Shown here in pieces: positions 1 through 8,571 of a DNA stretch of 64,000 bases. The notes under the pieces were generated by a model that did not search any database, was not told the origin of the DNA, and worked only from the letters and a program-made list of their open reading frames with translations. Positions within the stretch are counted from its first letter, which is position 1; each line of letters starts with the position of its first letter. Made by a program: the position numbers and the translations under genes. Source of the stretch: Luteimonas terricola (GTDB taxonomy: Bacteria; Pseudomonadota; Gammaproteobacteria; Xanthomonadales; Xanthomonadaceae). The stretch is taken from positions 434,001 through 498,000 of the forward strand of contig NZ_SJRX01000001.1 of assembly GCF_004352845.1 (NCBI RefSeq). Direction: 5' to 3'.

Positions 1-1
1 G

Positions 2-679
2 CTGCTGAGCATCCGCCGCCCGTTCGCGCCCGGCGAGTTGCTGCGCATCGACGGCGCGCACGAAGGCCGCGTCGCGGCGCTTACCGCACGCGCCACCGTG
101 CTGGTCACCGCCGATGGCAACCGCCTCACCCTGCCCAACGCGCTGGTGTTCAAGTCGGTGGTGCTCAATTTCTCGAGCAACCGCAAGCGGCGGCTGGACT
201 TCGCGATCCCGGTCGACGTCTCCGAATCGATCCGCTGCGTGCAGGAACTGGCGCTGGAGGCGATCCGCCGCACCGAGGGCGTCATCGAGGACCCCGGCCC
301 CTCCTGGACCGTCGAGGCCTACGACGCCAGCGCCATCACCCTGCGCTTCTTCGCCTGGGTGGACCAGGATGCAAGCGACCTCGGCAAGGTGCGTTCCGAG
401 GCTATCCACGCCGCGCGCACACATCTGGCCGAGGCCGGCATCGCCACGCCGCGCAACATCCAGTACACCGCGATGCTGGCAGACGAGGCGCGCGCGCCCT
501 CATCGCAGCCACCGCACACGGCGGACGATGCGGCGGGCGACACCTCGGTCAACAACGAACTCGACGCCCACCTGGCCGCCGAACAGCGTGCACACGCGGA
601 TGAGGACCTGCTGCCGGCCGAGCCGGCCGGGACGCCCGCTTCACCCCCCCAGGGTTTTCGGACTTTTCCTACCCCCTAA
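2..679 (+). CDS. Mechanosensitive ion channel (MscS family), C-terminal part
   Basis: This is the 3' end of an MscS-type channel gene; the reading frame is open to the window edge, so the pore helices lie outside. The visible 225 residues begin inside the beta domain that follows the pore (RPFAPGELLRI, then GRVAALTARATVL and the NALVFKSVVLNFS strand) and continue through the alpha/beta C-terminal domain. The last ~60 residues are an acidic, Ala/Pro-rich tail of low complexity. The family protects the inner membrane against hypo-osmotic shock, and many small-conductance members carry such tails. Nothing downstream suggests an operon. The family call is firm; the subtype cannot be given without the N-terminus. 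Confidence 0.88.
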   Translation: MLSIRRPFAPGELLRIDGAHEGRVAALTARATVLVTADGNRLTLPNALVFKSVVLNFSSNRKRRLDFAIPVDVSESIRCVQELALEAIRRTEGVIEDPGPSWTVEAYDASAITLRFFAWVDQDASDLGKVRSEAIHAARTHLAEAGIATPRNIQYTAMLADEARAPSSQPPHTADDAAGDTSVNNELDAHLAAEQRAHADEDLLPAEPAGTPASPPQGFRTFPTP

Positions 680-844
680 TCGCCAGGACGCCGACATGCG
701 GCCGGGTCGCGCAGGCGCATCCTGTCGATGCCCCGGCAGCACGGCCCTGCACCGGTCACGGATGCCGCTCAGCAACGGAACTGGCCGCGACCTTGAGCAA
801 GTCGTGAAGCTGGGCCGGGGCGCCCCTAGCATCAGGTCACGCCA

Positions 845-1069
845 ATGGTCGAGATCAAAGAGGTTGCGGCGGGATTCCAGGTCTCCGGCGCGCACTACGA
901 CGAGGTCTTCCACAGCCGTTTCAAGGCCACCATGGCCGCGCACGCCGTCGCGCTTGGCGACGCCACCACGGCGGGCCGCCCGGTGGCCATCACCATGCCG
1001 CTGGACTGGGGCGAGACGGTACTGGTCGAGCCGGGTCCCGGCACCAGCCGCGCCGCAAACAGGGCCTGA
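845..1069 (+). CDS. Small hypothetical protein
   Basis: A 74-residue frame with ATG start and an AGGT about ten bases upstream. The predicted protein is soluble, with a short beta-alpha-beta pattern and no signal peptide or membrane segment. No family is recognised with certainty. The layout (a central helix rich in Ala and His followed by a strand ending in VLVEPG) is vaguely like small DUF2188-type proteins, but this is only an impression. Codon use is as GC-rich as the neighbours. It could be spurious. Confidence 0.45.
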   Translation: MVEIKEVAAGFQVSGAHYDEVFHSRFKATMAAHAVALGDATTAGRPVAITMPLDWGETVLVEPGPGTSRAANRA

Positions 1070-1199
1070 GCCCCGCGCCCTGGCGCCTGTCCGCGGAGCC
1101 GAAACCAAGGGTTGACCCGAGCAAGGGATCGCCCCGGCTGTCCTGCGGCCCGCATCCGGCGTCCAATGCCACCGCATACCACGGGAGAGGACGCGGGCC

Positions 1200-2027
1200 A
1201 TGGACAACCATCTGATCAGCAGTGCATCACTGGCCATCAACGGCGGCGGCACGATCAAGCCCGCGGGCGAAGCGCCGACCACCCAGCGCACCACCGATGG
1301 CAAGGTGCGGTTCGAGAACGACGGCTACCGGATCACCGCCGGTGACGACAACCAGATCCTGATCCAGAACAAGAACACCGGCGAGCAGTACCGCATCTGG
1401 GGCGATCCCCATGTCGAGGTGGACGGCAAGCAGGCCTTCGACTTCTGGGGCCAGACCACGTTCATGCTCGACGACGGCACCAAGGTCACGATCGAGACCA
1501 CGCCCTGGAACGAGGGCAAGAACGGCGCCACCATCGCTTCCAAGGTCACCATCACCGATGGCGAGTACACCGCCGAGATCAGCGGCGTCGACACCAACAC
1601 CCGCGGCGACCTGGAGTTCCGCGAGTTCCACGGCGTCCACGCCACCGTGCATGAGCTCGCCACGCGCGACGGCAACATACTCTACGAAAACGCCAATGGT
1701 CGCGGCTTCGTCGCGCTCGACCACGATGGCCAGATGGTCGGCGTCGACCAGGCCTTCATCAACGCCACCGACGAGGTGAAGCAGGGTGCGGTGTCCTTCG
1801 CCCAGCACTACCGCGAGGCGATGCACATCTTCAAGAGCCTGGTTGCGATCGTGTTCTCCGGCGACCTGGTCTCGCACGAGCGCGATGTCGACCCGCGCCC
1901 GGACGTGCTGCCGGCCCCGATGCAGATCGAAAATCCCGCGCGCGACGCACCGGCCCTCGACGCCGGCGACGACTGGTCCTTCTCCTGGTCGTTCTCGTTC
2001 GACTTCACGATGGCCCGCCAGGCCTGA
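1200..2027 (+). CDS. DUF1521 domain protein with GDPH self-cleavage motif
   Basis: 275 residues; ATG start preceded by GGGAGAGGA. Residues ~30-190 match the DUF1521 pattern (short Asp/Asn/Gly-rich strands, WGDPHVEVDGK, a DFWG motif, FMLDDGTKVTIET). DUF1521 is the metal-ion-inducible autocleavage domain studied in the Bradyrhizobium effector NopE1, which breaks itself between Asp and Pro of a GDPH site when Ca2+ is added. Here the site is Gly68-Asp69-Pro70-His71 (bases 1401-1412). There is no Sec signal; the C-terminus ends in alternating Trp/Phe/Ser, a pattern that could serve as a non-classical secretion tail (inference). The gene stands alone, with no secretion system in the window. Family call is good; self-cleavage and export are inferred. 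Confidence 0.85.
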   Translation: MDNHLISSASLAINGGGTIKPAGEAPTTQRTTDGKVRFENDGYRITAGDDNQILIQNKNTGEQYRIWGDPHVEVDGKQAFDFWGQTTFMLDDGTKVTIETTPWNEGKNGATIASKVTITDGEYTAEISGVDTNTRGDLEFREFHGVHATVHELATRDGNILYENANGRGFVALDHDGQMVGVDQAFINATDEVKQGAVSFAQHYREAMHIFKSLVAIVFSGDLVSHERDVDPRPDVLPAPMQIENPARDAPALDAGDDWSFSWSFSFDFTMARQA

Positions 2028-2048
2028 CCGCCGCGCTCCGGCTGCGGC

Positions 2049-2525
2049 TCAGACGCCCGGTTCGCCGGGCGGCGGCATGTCGGCCGGGCGCGCACAGCCA
2101 GGCGTCGGACCGATGCCGTCGATGGTCAGCTCGGCGGCCAGCGGGAACACGGCGCCGGACATGCTGTCCTCGCAAGGTCCCGGCAGCAGGGTGACCGAGA
2201 TCGAACCGGCGGCGTCGCCGGCATGGACCACGCGGGCGCCTTCGGCGGCGTTCTCGCTGTCGATCGTGAAGCGCCGGCCTTCGACATCCGGGCCGCTCAG
2301 CACGACTTCGCCGCCCTCCACGCGTGCCTGCCAGAACGGCTCGTTGGTCAGCACCACGAACTCCCCGGGCAGTGCGGATGCCGAGTCCGCTGGCTGCCGA
2401 TCCGAAGGCAGGGCGGCCGCGACGTCATCGGCGTCGGGGAGTGCGTCCGGCGGCGGTGCGCCACGATCGCAAGCCGCGAGCGGCAGGGCCAGCACCAACA
2501 GCAGCGGGAGCAGTCTGGGGTTCAT
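2049..2525 (-). CDS. Small secreted lipoprotein
   Basis: 158 residues. The ATG at 2525 is chosen because it puts a classic lipoprotein signal at the N-terminus (basic MNPR, a run of Leu/Ala, lipobox LAAC with Cys about residue 19); an upstream in-frame ATG would add an unlikely 21-residue leader. After a Pro/Asp-rich linker comes a compact beta domain with NEPFWQARVEGGEVVLSG and a Cys pair (GPCEDSMSG and TPGCARP) that could form a disulphide. The NEPFW-type motif occurs in COG3650-like periplasmic proteins of unknown function. It would be anchored in the outer or inner membrane facing the periplasm. Confidence 0.72.
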   Translation of the reverse strand: MNPRLLPLLLVLALPLAACDRGAPPPDALPDADDVAAALPSDRQPADSASALPGEFVVLTNEPFWQARVEGGEVVLSGPDVEGRRFTIDSENAAEGARVVHAGDAAGSISVTLLPGPCEDSMSGAVFPLAAELTIDGIGPTPGCARPADMPPPGEPGV

Positions 2526-2584
2526 CACGTCGTCCTCGTGGGAGTCGAAGGCGCACAGCATGCCGCATCGGCGCGCGTGCGTCG

Positions 2585-3859
2585 TCAATGCGGACGCGCA
2601 AGCCAGCGCAGGAGGCCTTCGGCCGCCATCCGTCCGCTGGCGAAGCAGGCGGTCAGCAGGTAGCCGCCGGTCGGCGCCTCCCAGTCCAGCATCTCGCCGG
2701 CGGCGAAGGTGCCCGGGCGGGCGCGCAGCATCAGGTCGCCGTCCAGCGCCTCCAGGCGCACGCCGCCGGCGCTGCTGATCGCCTCGGCCAGCGGGCGTGG
2801 AGCACGCAGGCGCAGCGGCAGGCGCTTGGCCGCCACGGCCACCGCACCGGGATCGTGCATGGCGTCCGCGCCAATGACTTCGCGCAGCAACCCGGCCTTG
2901 GCGCCGTCAAGCCCGGAACTGCGGCGCAGGTGCTCGGAGACGCTGCGCTTGCCCCGGGGCCGTGCGAGTTCGCGCTGCAGGCGCGCAAGGTCGCGACCGG
3001 GCGCCAGGTCGAGCTCGAGTATCGCGTGGCCCTTGCGCGCGATCTCCTCCCGCAGGGTCGCCGAGATCGCGTAGACCAGGCTGCCCTCGATGCCGTGTTC
3101 CGACACCACGCATTCCCCCTGCAAGGCATGTTCGAGGCCGTCGGCGTCGCGCCAGTGCGCGATCACCGGCTTCAGCGGCGCACCCGCGTGGCGCGCGGCA
3201 AAGTGTGGCGACCAGTCGACCTCGAAGCCGCAGTTCGACGGCTGCAGCGGCGCGACATCGACAGCGGCATCGCGCAGCACGCCCTGCCAGGCGCCATCGG
3301 AACCCAGCTGCGGCCAGCTGCCGCCACCCAGCGCCAGCAGCGTGGCATCCGGGGCGAAATCGAACGCGCCGTCCGGCGTCGCGAAGCGCAGCGCTCCGTC
3401 TTCGTTCCAGCCAGTCCAGCGGTGGTGGACATGGATCCCGACGCCCTGCGACCGCAGTCTGCGCACCCAGCCGCGCAGCAGCGGCGCGGCCTTCAGGTCT
3501 TCCGGGAACACGCGCCCGGAGCTTCCGACGAAGGTTGCCACGCCCAGGCCCAGCGCCCACTCGCGCAGCGCGTCGGCGTCGAAGGCCGACAGCCAGCCCG
3601 CGACCGGTCCGGAGCGCTCGCGGTAGCGGCTGGCGAACACCTCCGGCGGATCGGAATGCGTGAGGTTCAGCCCGCCCTTGCCGGCGACCAGGAACTTGCG
3701 CCCGACCGAACCCTTGGCCTCGAAGACGTGGACTTCGCAGCCGGCCGCACGCAGCGTTTCGGCCGCGAACAGCCCGGCGGGACCGCCGCCGACCACGGCC
3801 ACGCAGCGGCCGACCGCATGCACCGCGATCGCCGCGCCCACAGCCGGGGCTTCGTCCAT
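2585..3859 (-). CDS. BaiN/HI0933-family flavoprotein (TIGR03862-like)
   Basis: 424 residues. The ATG at 3859 is preferred to an upstream one because it leaves a short leader before the FAD-binding fold. Residues ~17-40 carry the dinucleotide motif VAVVGGGPAGLFAAETL, followed by the family motif GRKFLVAGKGGLNLTHS, and near the C-terminus GGVRLEALD and FAAGEMLDWEAPTGGY, which close the FAD site. This family (HI0933, BaiN, YhiN) consists of cytoplasmic NAD(P)/FAD oxidoreductases whose substrates are mostly unknown; 'aminoacetone oxidase' is a common but unproven label. The gene is followed on the same strand by the lipoprotein and preceded by yjdM with a 7-base gap, so it probably shares a transcript with yjdM. 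Confidence 0.86.
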   Translation of the reverse strand: MDEAPAVGAAIAVHAVGRCVAVVGGGPAGLFAAETLRAAGCEVHVFEAKGSVGRKFLVAGKGGLNLTHSDPPEVFASRYRERSGPVAGWLSAFDADALREWALGLGVATFVGSSGRVFPEDLKAAPLLRGWVRRLRSQGVGIHVHHRWTGWNEDGALRFATPDGAFDFAPDATLLALGGGSWPQLGSDGAWQGVLRDAAVDVAPLQPSNCGFEVDWSPHFAARHAGAPLKPVIAHWRDADGLEHALQGECVVSEHGIEGSLVYAISATLREEIARKGHAILELDLAPGRDLARLQRELARPRGKRSVSEHLRRSSGLDGAKAGLLREVIGADAMHDPGAVAVAAKRLPLRLRAPRPLAEAISSAGGVRLEALDGDLMLRARPGTFAAGEMLDWEAPTGGYLLTACFASGRMAAEGLLRWLARPH

Positions 3860-3866
3860 CGCGGCC

Positions 3867-4214
3867 TCAGGCCTTGCGCAGGAAGCAGGTCTTGAGCACC
3901 AGGTCGCGGATCTTGTCCGAGTGACCCTCGATGTTCTCCGCATCGCCGTCGACCAGGCGGATGTTGCGGATCATCGTGCCCTGCTTGAGCGGGATCGAAG
4001 AACCCTTGACCTTCAGGTCCTTGATCACGACCACGGTGTCGCCGGCTTCGAGCGGGTTGCCGTTGACATCGCGCACGACCACCGCATCCGCGCCCGCACC
4101 CTCTGCGTCACCGGCGGCCCACTCGTGGCCGCAGTCCGCGCAGACGTGAAGAGCACCGTCGGGATAGGTGTTCTCAAGGCCGCATTGCGGGCAGGGGGGA
4201 ATGGTGGCGGGCAT
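3867..4214 (-). CDS. yjdM: YjdM/PhnA zinc-ribbon protein
   Basis: 115 residues, the usual size for YjdM (formerly PhnA). The N-terminus holds a zinc ribbon, CPQCGLENTY then CADCGHEW (two CxxC pairs at about residues 8-11 and 25-28), and the C-terminal half is the SH3-like PhnA domain (GNPLEAGDTVVVIKDLKVKG, IPLKQGTMIRNIRLV). Despite the old name it is not the phosphonoacetate hydrolase; its role in the cytoplasm is unknown. It stands directly upstream of the flavoprotein gene. Very recognisable. Confidence 0.93.
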   Translation of the reverse strand: MPATIPPCPQCGLENTYPDGALHVCADCGHEWAAGDAEGAGADAVVVRDVNGNPLEAGDTVVVIKDLKVKGSSIPLKQGTMIRNIRLVDGDAENIEGHSDKIRDLVLKTCFLRKA

Positions 4215-4315
4215 GGGGACTCCGGGGATTGCGTGTGACCGCCCATTGTAGCCGGGCGCTCAAACTCCCTTGGGACCGCCCGCTGCCGGCCGGGTGCCGC
4301 GCACCCTGACCCGGG

Positions 4316-4597
4316 TCAAGCGGTGGAACGCCCCCTCAACGCGGCGCGCACCGCCGGCTCGGCCAGGAAACGCCCGACCTGGTACCACACCAGCAGCGCA
4401 CCGCCGCCGATCAGCAGCGCGACCAGTCCGTTGCCGGGCTGCAGCGCGTACAGGGCAGCTGCCAGCCCCACGGTCGATGCCAGCCACGCCCAGGCCTGCC
4501 ACCGTCCCAGCAGCGCCCGTCGCGTCTCGCGCCCGATGATCTCCCTGGCCTGTGCGGCCGGGATCCCGTACTCCTCGCTGATCACTTGCGGATGCAT
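4316..4597 (-). CDS. Small two-helix membrane protein, hypothetical
   Basis: 93 residues with two predicted membrane helices (about residues 36-53 and 58-73) flanked by a basic N-terminal segment (REIIGRETRRALLGRW) and a basic C-terminus. The first 20 residues (EEYGIPAAQAREIIGRE) look like a small helix-turn-helix-like or coiled segment in the cytoplasm. No family was recognised. Its own gap upstream suggests a single-gene transcript. Confidence 0.6.
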   Translation of the reverse strand: MHPQVISEEYGIPAAQAREIIGRETRRALLGRWQAWAWLASTVGLAAALYALQPGNGLVALLIGGGALLVWYQVGRFLAEPAVRAALRGRSTA

Positions 4598-4964
4598 CGT
4601 GTGGCTGGCTCCTGTGGCTGTTCGGACGTACTACCTCGTTGCAATGGACGACGTGGGGTGGAGCGATTACGCCACGGATCGGCGCGCAAAGAAAGGTTCT
4701 TCTTCCAACTGAGGGAATGGCGCGCCATTGATACGGCGCAGGTGCCGGGTGCCAAGGCCCTTGAGTGCTCATGTCCCCCGGCGCTGGCCTGCGGCCATCG
4801 CCTCCTCCTTGACTTCCCCGCGAAGGCCTCCCGGCCACGACGGGGCCCTCCAGGTCACGGCGAGGCGTAGCGAAAGAAGCAGGCACTCCCCGTCGAAACC
4901 GTTTCCCCGGAGTTGGGAAATGAACCAAAAGGAAAGGGGGCGGATATCCCGCCCCCCTCCCGAC
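4598..4964. other. Intergenic stretch without a recognisable gene
   Basis: About 370 bases between the small membrane protein and the M13 peptidase, both on the minus strand. Apart from the terminator at 4927-4958, no protein family, RNA gene or repeat was recognised. Frames that stay open here show Arg/Pro-rich shadow composition. The part next to 4597 should hold the promoter of the small membrane protein. Confidence 0.5.
4927..4958 (-). terminator. Intrinsic terminator of the M13 peptidase gene
   Basis: Read on the minus strand, a GC-rich inverted repeat (GGGGGCGGGATATCCGCCCCC) is followed at once by TTTCCTTTT. It lies just past the stop codon at 4965, the arrangement of a rho-independent terminator. 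Confidence 0.75.
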
Positions 4965-7085
4965 TCACCAGATGCGGACGCGATCGTCCGGCGCGACCCA
5001 CAGCGGATCGGCCTCGGTGACGCCAAACGCCTCGTACCAGGCGTCGATATTGCGCAGCGGCGCGAAGGCGCGGATGTGCCCCGGCGAATGCGTGCCGTTG
5101 ACCAGCTGCTGGCGCAGCGCATCGTCGCGCCACAGCGTGCGCCAGACCTGCGACCAGCCCATGAAGAAGCGCTGCTCGCCGGTGAAGCCGTCGACCACCG
5201 GTGCTTCCTGGCCGTCGAGCGAACGGCGGTAGGCCTCGAGCGCGATGGTCAGGCCACCGAGGTCGCCGATGTTCTCGCCCATCGCCACCCGGCTGTTGAT
5301 GTGCATGCCCGGCAGCTGCGGGAACTCGAAGGCTTCGTACTGGGCGCCGAGCTTCGTCGCCTGGACCTCGAACTTCGCCGCGTCTTCGGCCGTCCACCAG
5401 TCGCGCAGCAGGCCGGCACCGTCGGATTTGCGGCCCTGGTCGTCGAAGCCGTGGATGATCTCGTGCCCGATCACGCCGCCGATGGCGCCATAGTTCACCG
5501 CAGGATCCGCATCGGCATCGAAGAACGGCGGCTGCAGGATCGCGGCCGGGAACACGATCTCGTTCTTGACCGAGTTGTAGTAGGCGTTGACGGTCTGCGG
5601 GGTCATCCCCCACTCGCCCTTGTCCACCGGCTGGCCGATGCGCACCCGGCGGTACTCCCACTCGAAGGCGGCGGCGCGTTGGGCATTGCCGAACACGTCG
5701 CCGTTGGCCAGCTGCAGGCCGCTGTAGTCGCGCCAGGTATCGGGGTGGCCGATCTTCAGGCCGAAGCCGGCCAGCTTGGCCCGGGCTTCGGCCTTGGTTT
5801 CATCGCCCATCCATTCCAGCTGGTCCAGGCGCGCACCCATCGCCGCCTTCACGTTGGCGACCAGCGCGTCCATCTTGTCCTTGGCATCGGCCGGGAAGTA
5901 CAGCTCCACGTAGTCCTCGCCGATCGCCTCGCCCATCGCCGAGGAGGCGAAGGACACTGCGCGCTTCCAGCGGGCGCCCAGCTCCGGCTGGCCGGACAGG
6001 AACTTGCTGCGGAACTCGAACTCGGCGTCGACGAAGGCGCTCGACAGCAGCGGCGCGGCGTTGTCGGTGGTGTGGAAGGCCTGCCAGGCCTTCAGGGTGT
6101 CGAGGTCGGTGTCGGCGAAGATCTTCGCGATCTTCGGCAGCGCGGTGTCCTGGCGGATCACGCCGGCATCGGCGTAGTCCACGCCGGCCGCGGCCAGGTA
6201 GGCCTGCCACGGGAAGCCCGGGGCGACGGCGTCGAGCCCGGCGAAGGTGACCGGGTTGTAGGTCTTGTCGCGGTCGCGGCTCTCGGCGCGCGTCCAGTGC
6301 GCTTCGGCGATCTTCGTCTCCATCGCCATGATCGCGTCGGCCCTGGCCGAAGGATCGTCCCAACCGGCCAGCTCCAGCAGCTGCGCGATGTACGCGACGT
6401 AGCGCTCGCGCTGCGGGGCGAACTTCTCGTCCAGGTACATCTGGCGGTCGCCCAGGCCCAGGCCGGACTGGCTCAGGTACAGGGTGTAGACATCCGGGTT
6501 GCGCTGGTCGTCGCCCACGTAGTGGCCGAAGAAACTGCCGCCCAGGGACGCGTTGCGCTGGCCCATCAGGCGCGCCATGCCGTCCTTGTCGTCAACCGCG
6601 CGGATGGCATCCAGGTGCGGCTGCAGCGGCTTGGCGCCCAGCGCCTCCACGGCGGCCTCGTCCATGAAGCCCTGGTACAGGGCGGCGAGCTTGGCCGCGT
6701 TGGCGGTGCCTGCCGGATCACCCAGGGCATAGCCCTCCAGCAGCTGGCGGACGCGCGCCTCCGACAGGTCGCGCAGGACCAGGAACGAGCCGTACATCGA
6801 CTTGTCCGACGGGATTTCGGTGTTCGCCGCCCAGGTGCCGCTGACATAGGCGAAGAAGTCGTTGCCCGGCGCCACGGACGTATCCATGCCGGCGGTGTCG
6901 ATGCCCCAGGTGCCGTAGCGTGTGGCGGCAACGGTGCCCGTGGTGGTCGCACCCTGCCCGGCGTCATCGACCAGGGCGAACAGGTGGCAGGCTTCGTCCA
7001 GGCAGCGTTCGTGGGCATTGGCACCCGCGGGGACGCCGACGGTGAGCGCGAAGGCGGTGGCAAGGCTGAGGATCGTCTTTTTCAA
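4965..7085 (-). CDS. Secreted M13 (neprilysin/PepO) zinc metallopeptidase
   Basis: 706 residues with a TTG start at 7085. This start gives a textbook Sec signal (KKT, a hydrophobic core, cleavage after AGANA) and has GGAG eight bases upstream, whereas all upstream starts run through unrelated sequence. Family motifs are complete: NAYYNSV, the zinc site HEIIH (residues 541-545), third ligand and catalytic motif ENIGDLGG (Glu604), and the C-terminal VRIW. M13 enzymes cleave short peptides; here it would act in the periplasm or at the cell surface. Length is normal for the bacterial family. It has its own terminator and appears monocistronic. Confidence 0.95.
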   Translation of the reverse strand: MKKTILSLATAFALTVGVPAGANAHERCLDEACHLFALVDDAGQGATTTGTVAATRYGTWGIDTAGMDTSVAPGNDFFAYVSGTWAANTEIPSDKSMYGSFLVLRDLSEARVRQLLEGYALGDPAGTANAAKLAALYQGFMDEAAVEALGAKPLQPHLDAIRAVDDKDGMARLMGQRNASLGGSFFGHYVGDDQRNPDVYTLYLSQSGLGLGDRQMYLDEKFAPQRERYVAYIAQLLELAGWDDPSARADAIMAMETKIAEAHWTRAESRDRDKTYNPVTFAGLDAVAPGFPWQAYLAAAGVDYADAGVIRQDTALPKIAKIFADTDLDTLKAWQAFHTTDNAAPLLSSAFVDAEFEFRSKFLSGQPELGARWKRAVSFASSAMGEAIGEDYVELYFPADAKDKMDALVANVKAAMGARLDQLEWMGDETKAEARAKLAGFGLKIGHPDTWRDYSGLQLANGDVFGNAQRAAAFEWEYRRVRIGQPVDKGEWGMTPQTVNAYYNSVKNEIVFPAAILQPPFFDADADPAVNYGAIGGVIGHEIIHGFDDQGRKSDGAGLLRDWWTAEDAAKFEVQATKLGAQYEAFEFPQLPGMHINSRVAMGENIGDLGGLTIALEAYRRSLDGQEAPVVDGFTGEQRFFMGWSQVWRTLWRDDALRQQLVNGTHSPGHIRAFAPLRNIDAWYEAFGVTEADPLWVAPDDRVRIW

Positions 7086-7281
7086 AGCGGGATTCTCCGG
7101 CGCGTCGTGGCGCAAAGTGGTCGGACCCTGCGGATGCGGGTGCGCCGGACAGTCTAACCAGCCCGCCCCGCCGGGAGAGGTGTCGCTGGTCATGGCTCGC
7201 CATGGCACCCGGAACAATGCCGCCACCCCCGATCTGCGAGAATTCCGCCCACCGCCGCGCCGTCGCGGCGTTGGAGCCGGC

Positions 7282-7893
7282 ATGAAGGAACAGTTGCCCG
7301 TCTGGGCGCAGGAATGGCTGGGCGTGATCGTGCCGCTGGGCCAGGTCGCCCTGATCATCGTCGCGGCGCTGCTGCTGCGCCTGCTCGCACGCCGCGTCGG
7401 TGACCGCATCTGGAAGCGCTACGACGCCCCCGCCGAACTGGTGGTGGGGTCGCGCCGCGTGGTGACGTTCCTGATCTCCGCATCCGCGTCCCTGCTCGTC
7501 CTGCAGCGCCTGGGCGTGTCCGGCACCGTGCTGTGGACGGCGTTCACCGGTTTCGCCGCCGTCGCTGCGATCGCGTTCTTCGCCGCCTGGAGCGTGCTCT
7601 CGAACATCTTCTGCACGATGCTGATCCTGGCCACGCGTCCGTTCCGCCTGTACGACCACGTCGAACTCCTCGAAGGCGGCGACAAGCCGGGCCTGGGCGG
7701 CCGGGTGACCGACATCAACCTGGTCTACACCACGCTGCAGGAAATCGATGACGCCGGCGACCCGCGCGGCAGCGTGCTGCGCGTGCCCAACAGCCTGTTC
7801 TTCCAGCGCAGCGTCCGCCGCTGGAGAAGCGACGAAGACCGTCGTCGCGCCCTTGCCGCGCGGGACAGGCCCGCCCGCAACCTGGACGTCTGA
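7282..7893 (+). CDS. Short MscS-type mechanosensitive channel
   Basis: 203 residues, ATG at 7282. Three hydrophobic stretches (about residues 15-35, 52-72 and 80-108) are followed by the MscS beta domain: SNIFCTMLILATRPFRLYDHVEL, GRVTDINLVYTTL, VLRVPNSLFFQRSV. The protein then ends in a basic tail (RRWRSDEDRRRALAARDRPARN) in place of the alpha/beta C-terminal domain of full MscS, so this is a minimal version. It probably gates on membrane tension. It is unrelated in position to the other MscS gene at the window start. Confidence 0.85.
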   Translation: MKEQLPVWAQEWLGVIVPLGQVALIIVAALLLRLLARRVGDRIWKRYDAPAELVVGSRRVVTFLISASASLLVLQRLGVSGTVLWTAFTGFAAVAAIAFFAAWSVLSNIFCTMLILATRPFRLYDHVELLEGGDKPGLGGRVTDINLVYTTLQEIDDAGDPRGSVLRVPNSLFFQRSVRRWRSDEDRRRALAARDRPARNLDV

Positions 7894-7983
7894 CGCCGGG
7901 GTCCGTCGATGGCATTGAGGCACACCGCGACACTCCCCCAACAGCGCGGCCGCTAGAATCCCCCTGACCCCAGGAGCCCACCG

Positions 7984-8553
7984 ATGACCTCCATCAAGCA
8001 AACCCTCGTCCTCGCCGCCCTCGCCGTCGCCTCCGCCTGCTCGCCCCAGGCCCGCGCGACCCTGCAGCCCGGCGACGCCGCGCCCGACTTCACCGCGCCC
8101 GCATGGCTCGCCGGCGAGGCCTTCGAGTACTCCCTCTCGAAGGCCCTGCGCGACGGTCCGGTGGTGCTGTACTTCTTCCCCGCCGCGAACACGCCGGGCT
8201 GCAATATCGAGGCGTCCCTGTTCTCGCAGGCGATCGACGACTTCAAGGCCCGCGGCGTGTCGGTGATCGGCGTCACCGCCGGGAACACCGACCAGTTGCG
8301 CGAGTTCTCCGCCGACAAGGCGACCTGTTCCGGCAAGTTCCCGGTGGCCGCCGACGCCGGCGCGAAGATCGCGGCCGAGTACTCCGCGGTGCTGGAGCGC
8401 AAGCCGGAGATGTCCAGCCGCACCTCCTACCTGATCGGCAGCGACGGCCGCGTGCTGGCCGCGCACTCGGACATGAACCCCGCGCAGCACGTCAAGCGCA
8501 TGCTCGAAGCCATCCCCGGCAAGGCCGGCGAGGCCACGGACGCGACGCGCTGA
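7984..8553 (+). CDS. Exported peroxiredoxin (AhpC/TSA, BCP/PrxQ-like)
   Basis: 189 residues. A signal-type N-terminus ends in VASACS, which can be read as a lipobox with Cys19, so the enzyme is probably exported or membrane-anchored. The thioredoxin-fold core has LQPGDAAPDFTAP, then YFFPAANTPGCNIEA with peroxidatic Cys73 in the TPGC motif. The usual PrxQ resolving Cys five residues later is absent; Cys115 (KATCSGKFP) may take that role or the enzyme may be 1-Cys. It would reduce peroxides outside the cytoplasm. Not obviously in an operon. Confidence 0.9.
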   Translation: MTSIKQTLVLAALAVASACSPQARATLQPGDAAPDFTAPAWLAGEAFEYSLSKALRDGPVVLYFFPAANTPGCNIEASLFSQAIDDFKARGVSVIGVTAGNTDQLREFSADKATCSGKFPVAADAGAKIAAEYSAVLERKPEMSSRTSYLIGSDGRVLAAHSDMNPAQHVKRMLEAIPGKAGEATDATR

Positions 8554-8571
8554 GCATCGCGCCAGCCGCGC

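Noticed and set aside
2324..3895. A 523-residue plus-strand frame opposite the flavoprotein
   Set aside because: No motif; Arg/Ala/Gln-biased shadow of the BaiN-type gene.
4728..7157. An 809-residue frame opposite the M13 peptidase
   Set aside because: Rich in Arg, Val, Ala, His with no recognisable domain; the M13 gene on the other strand has all its motifs and a signal peptide.
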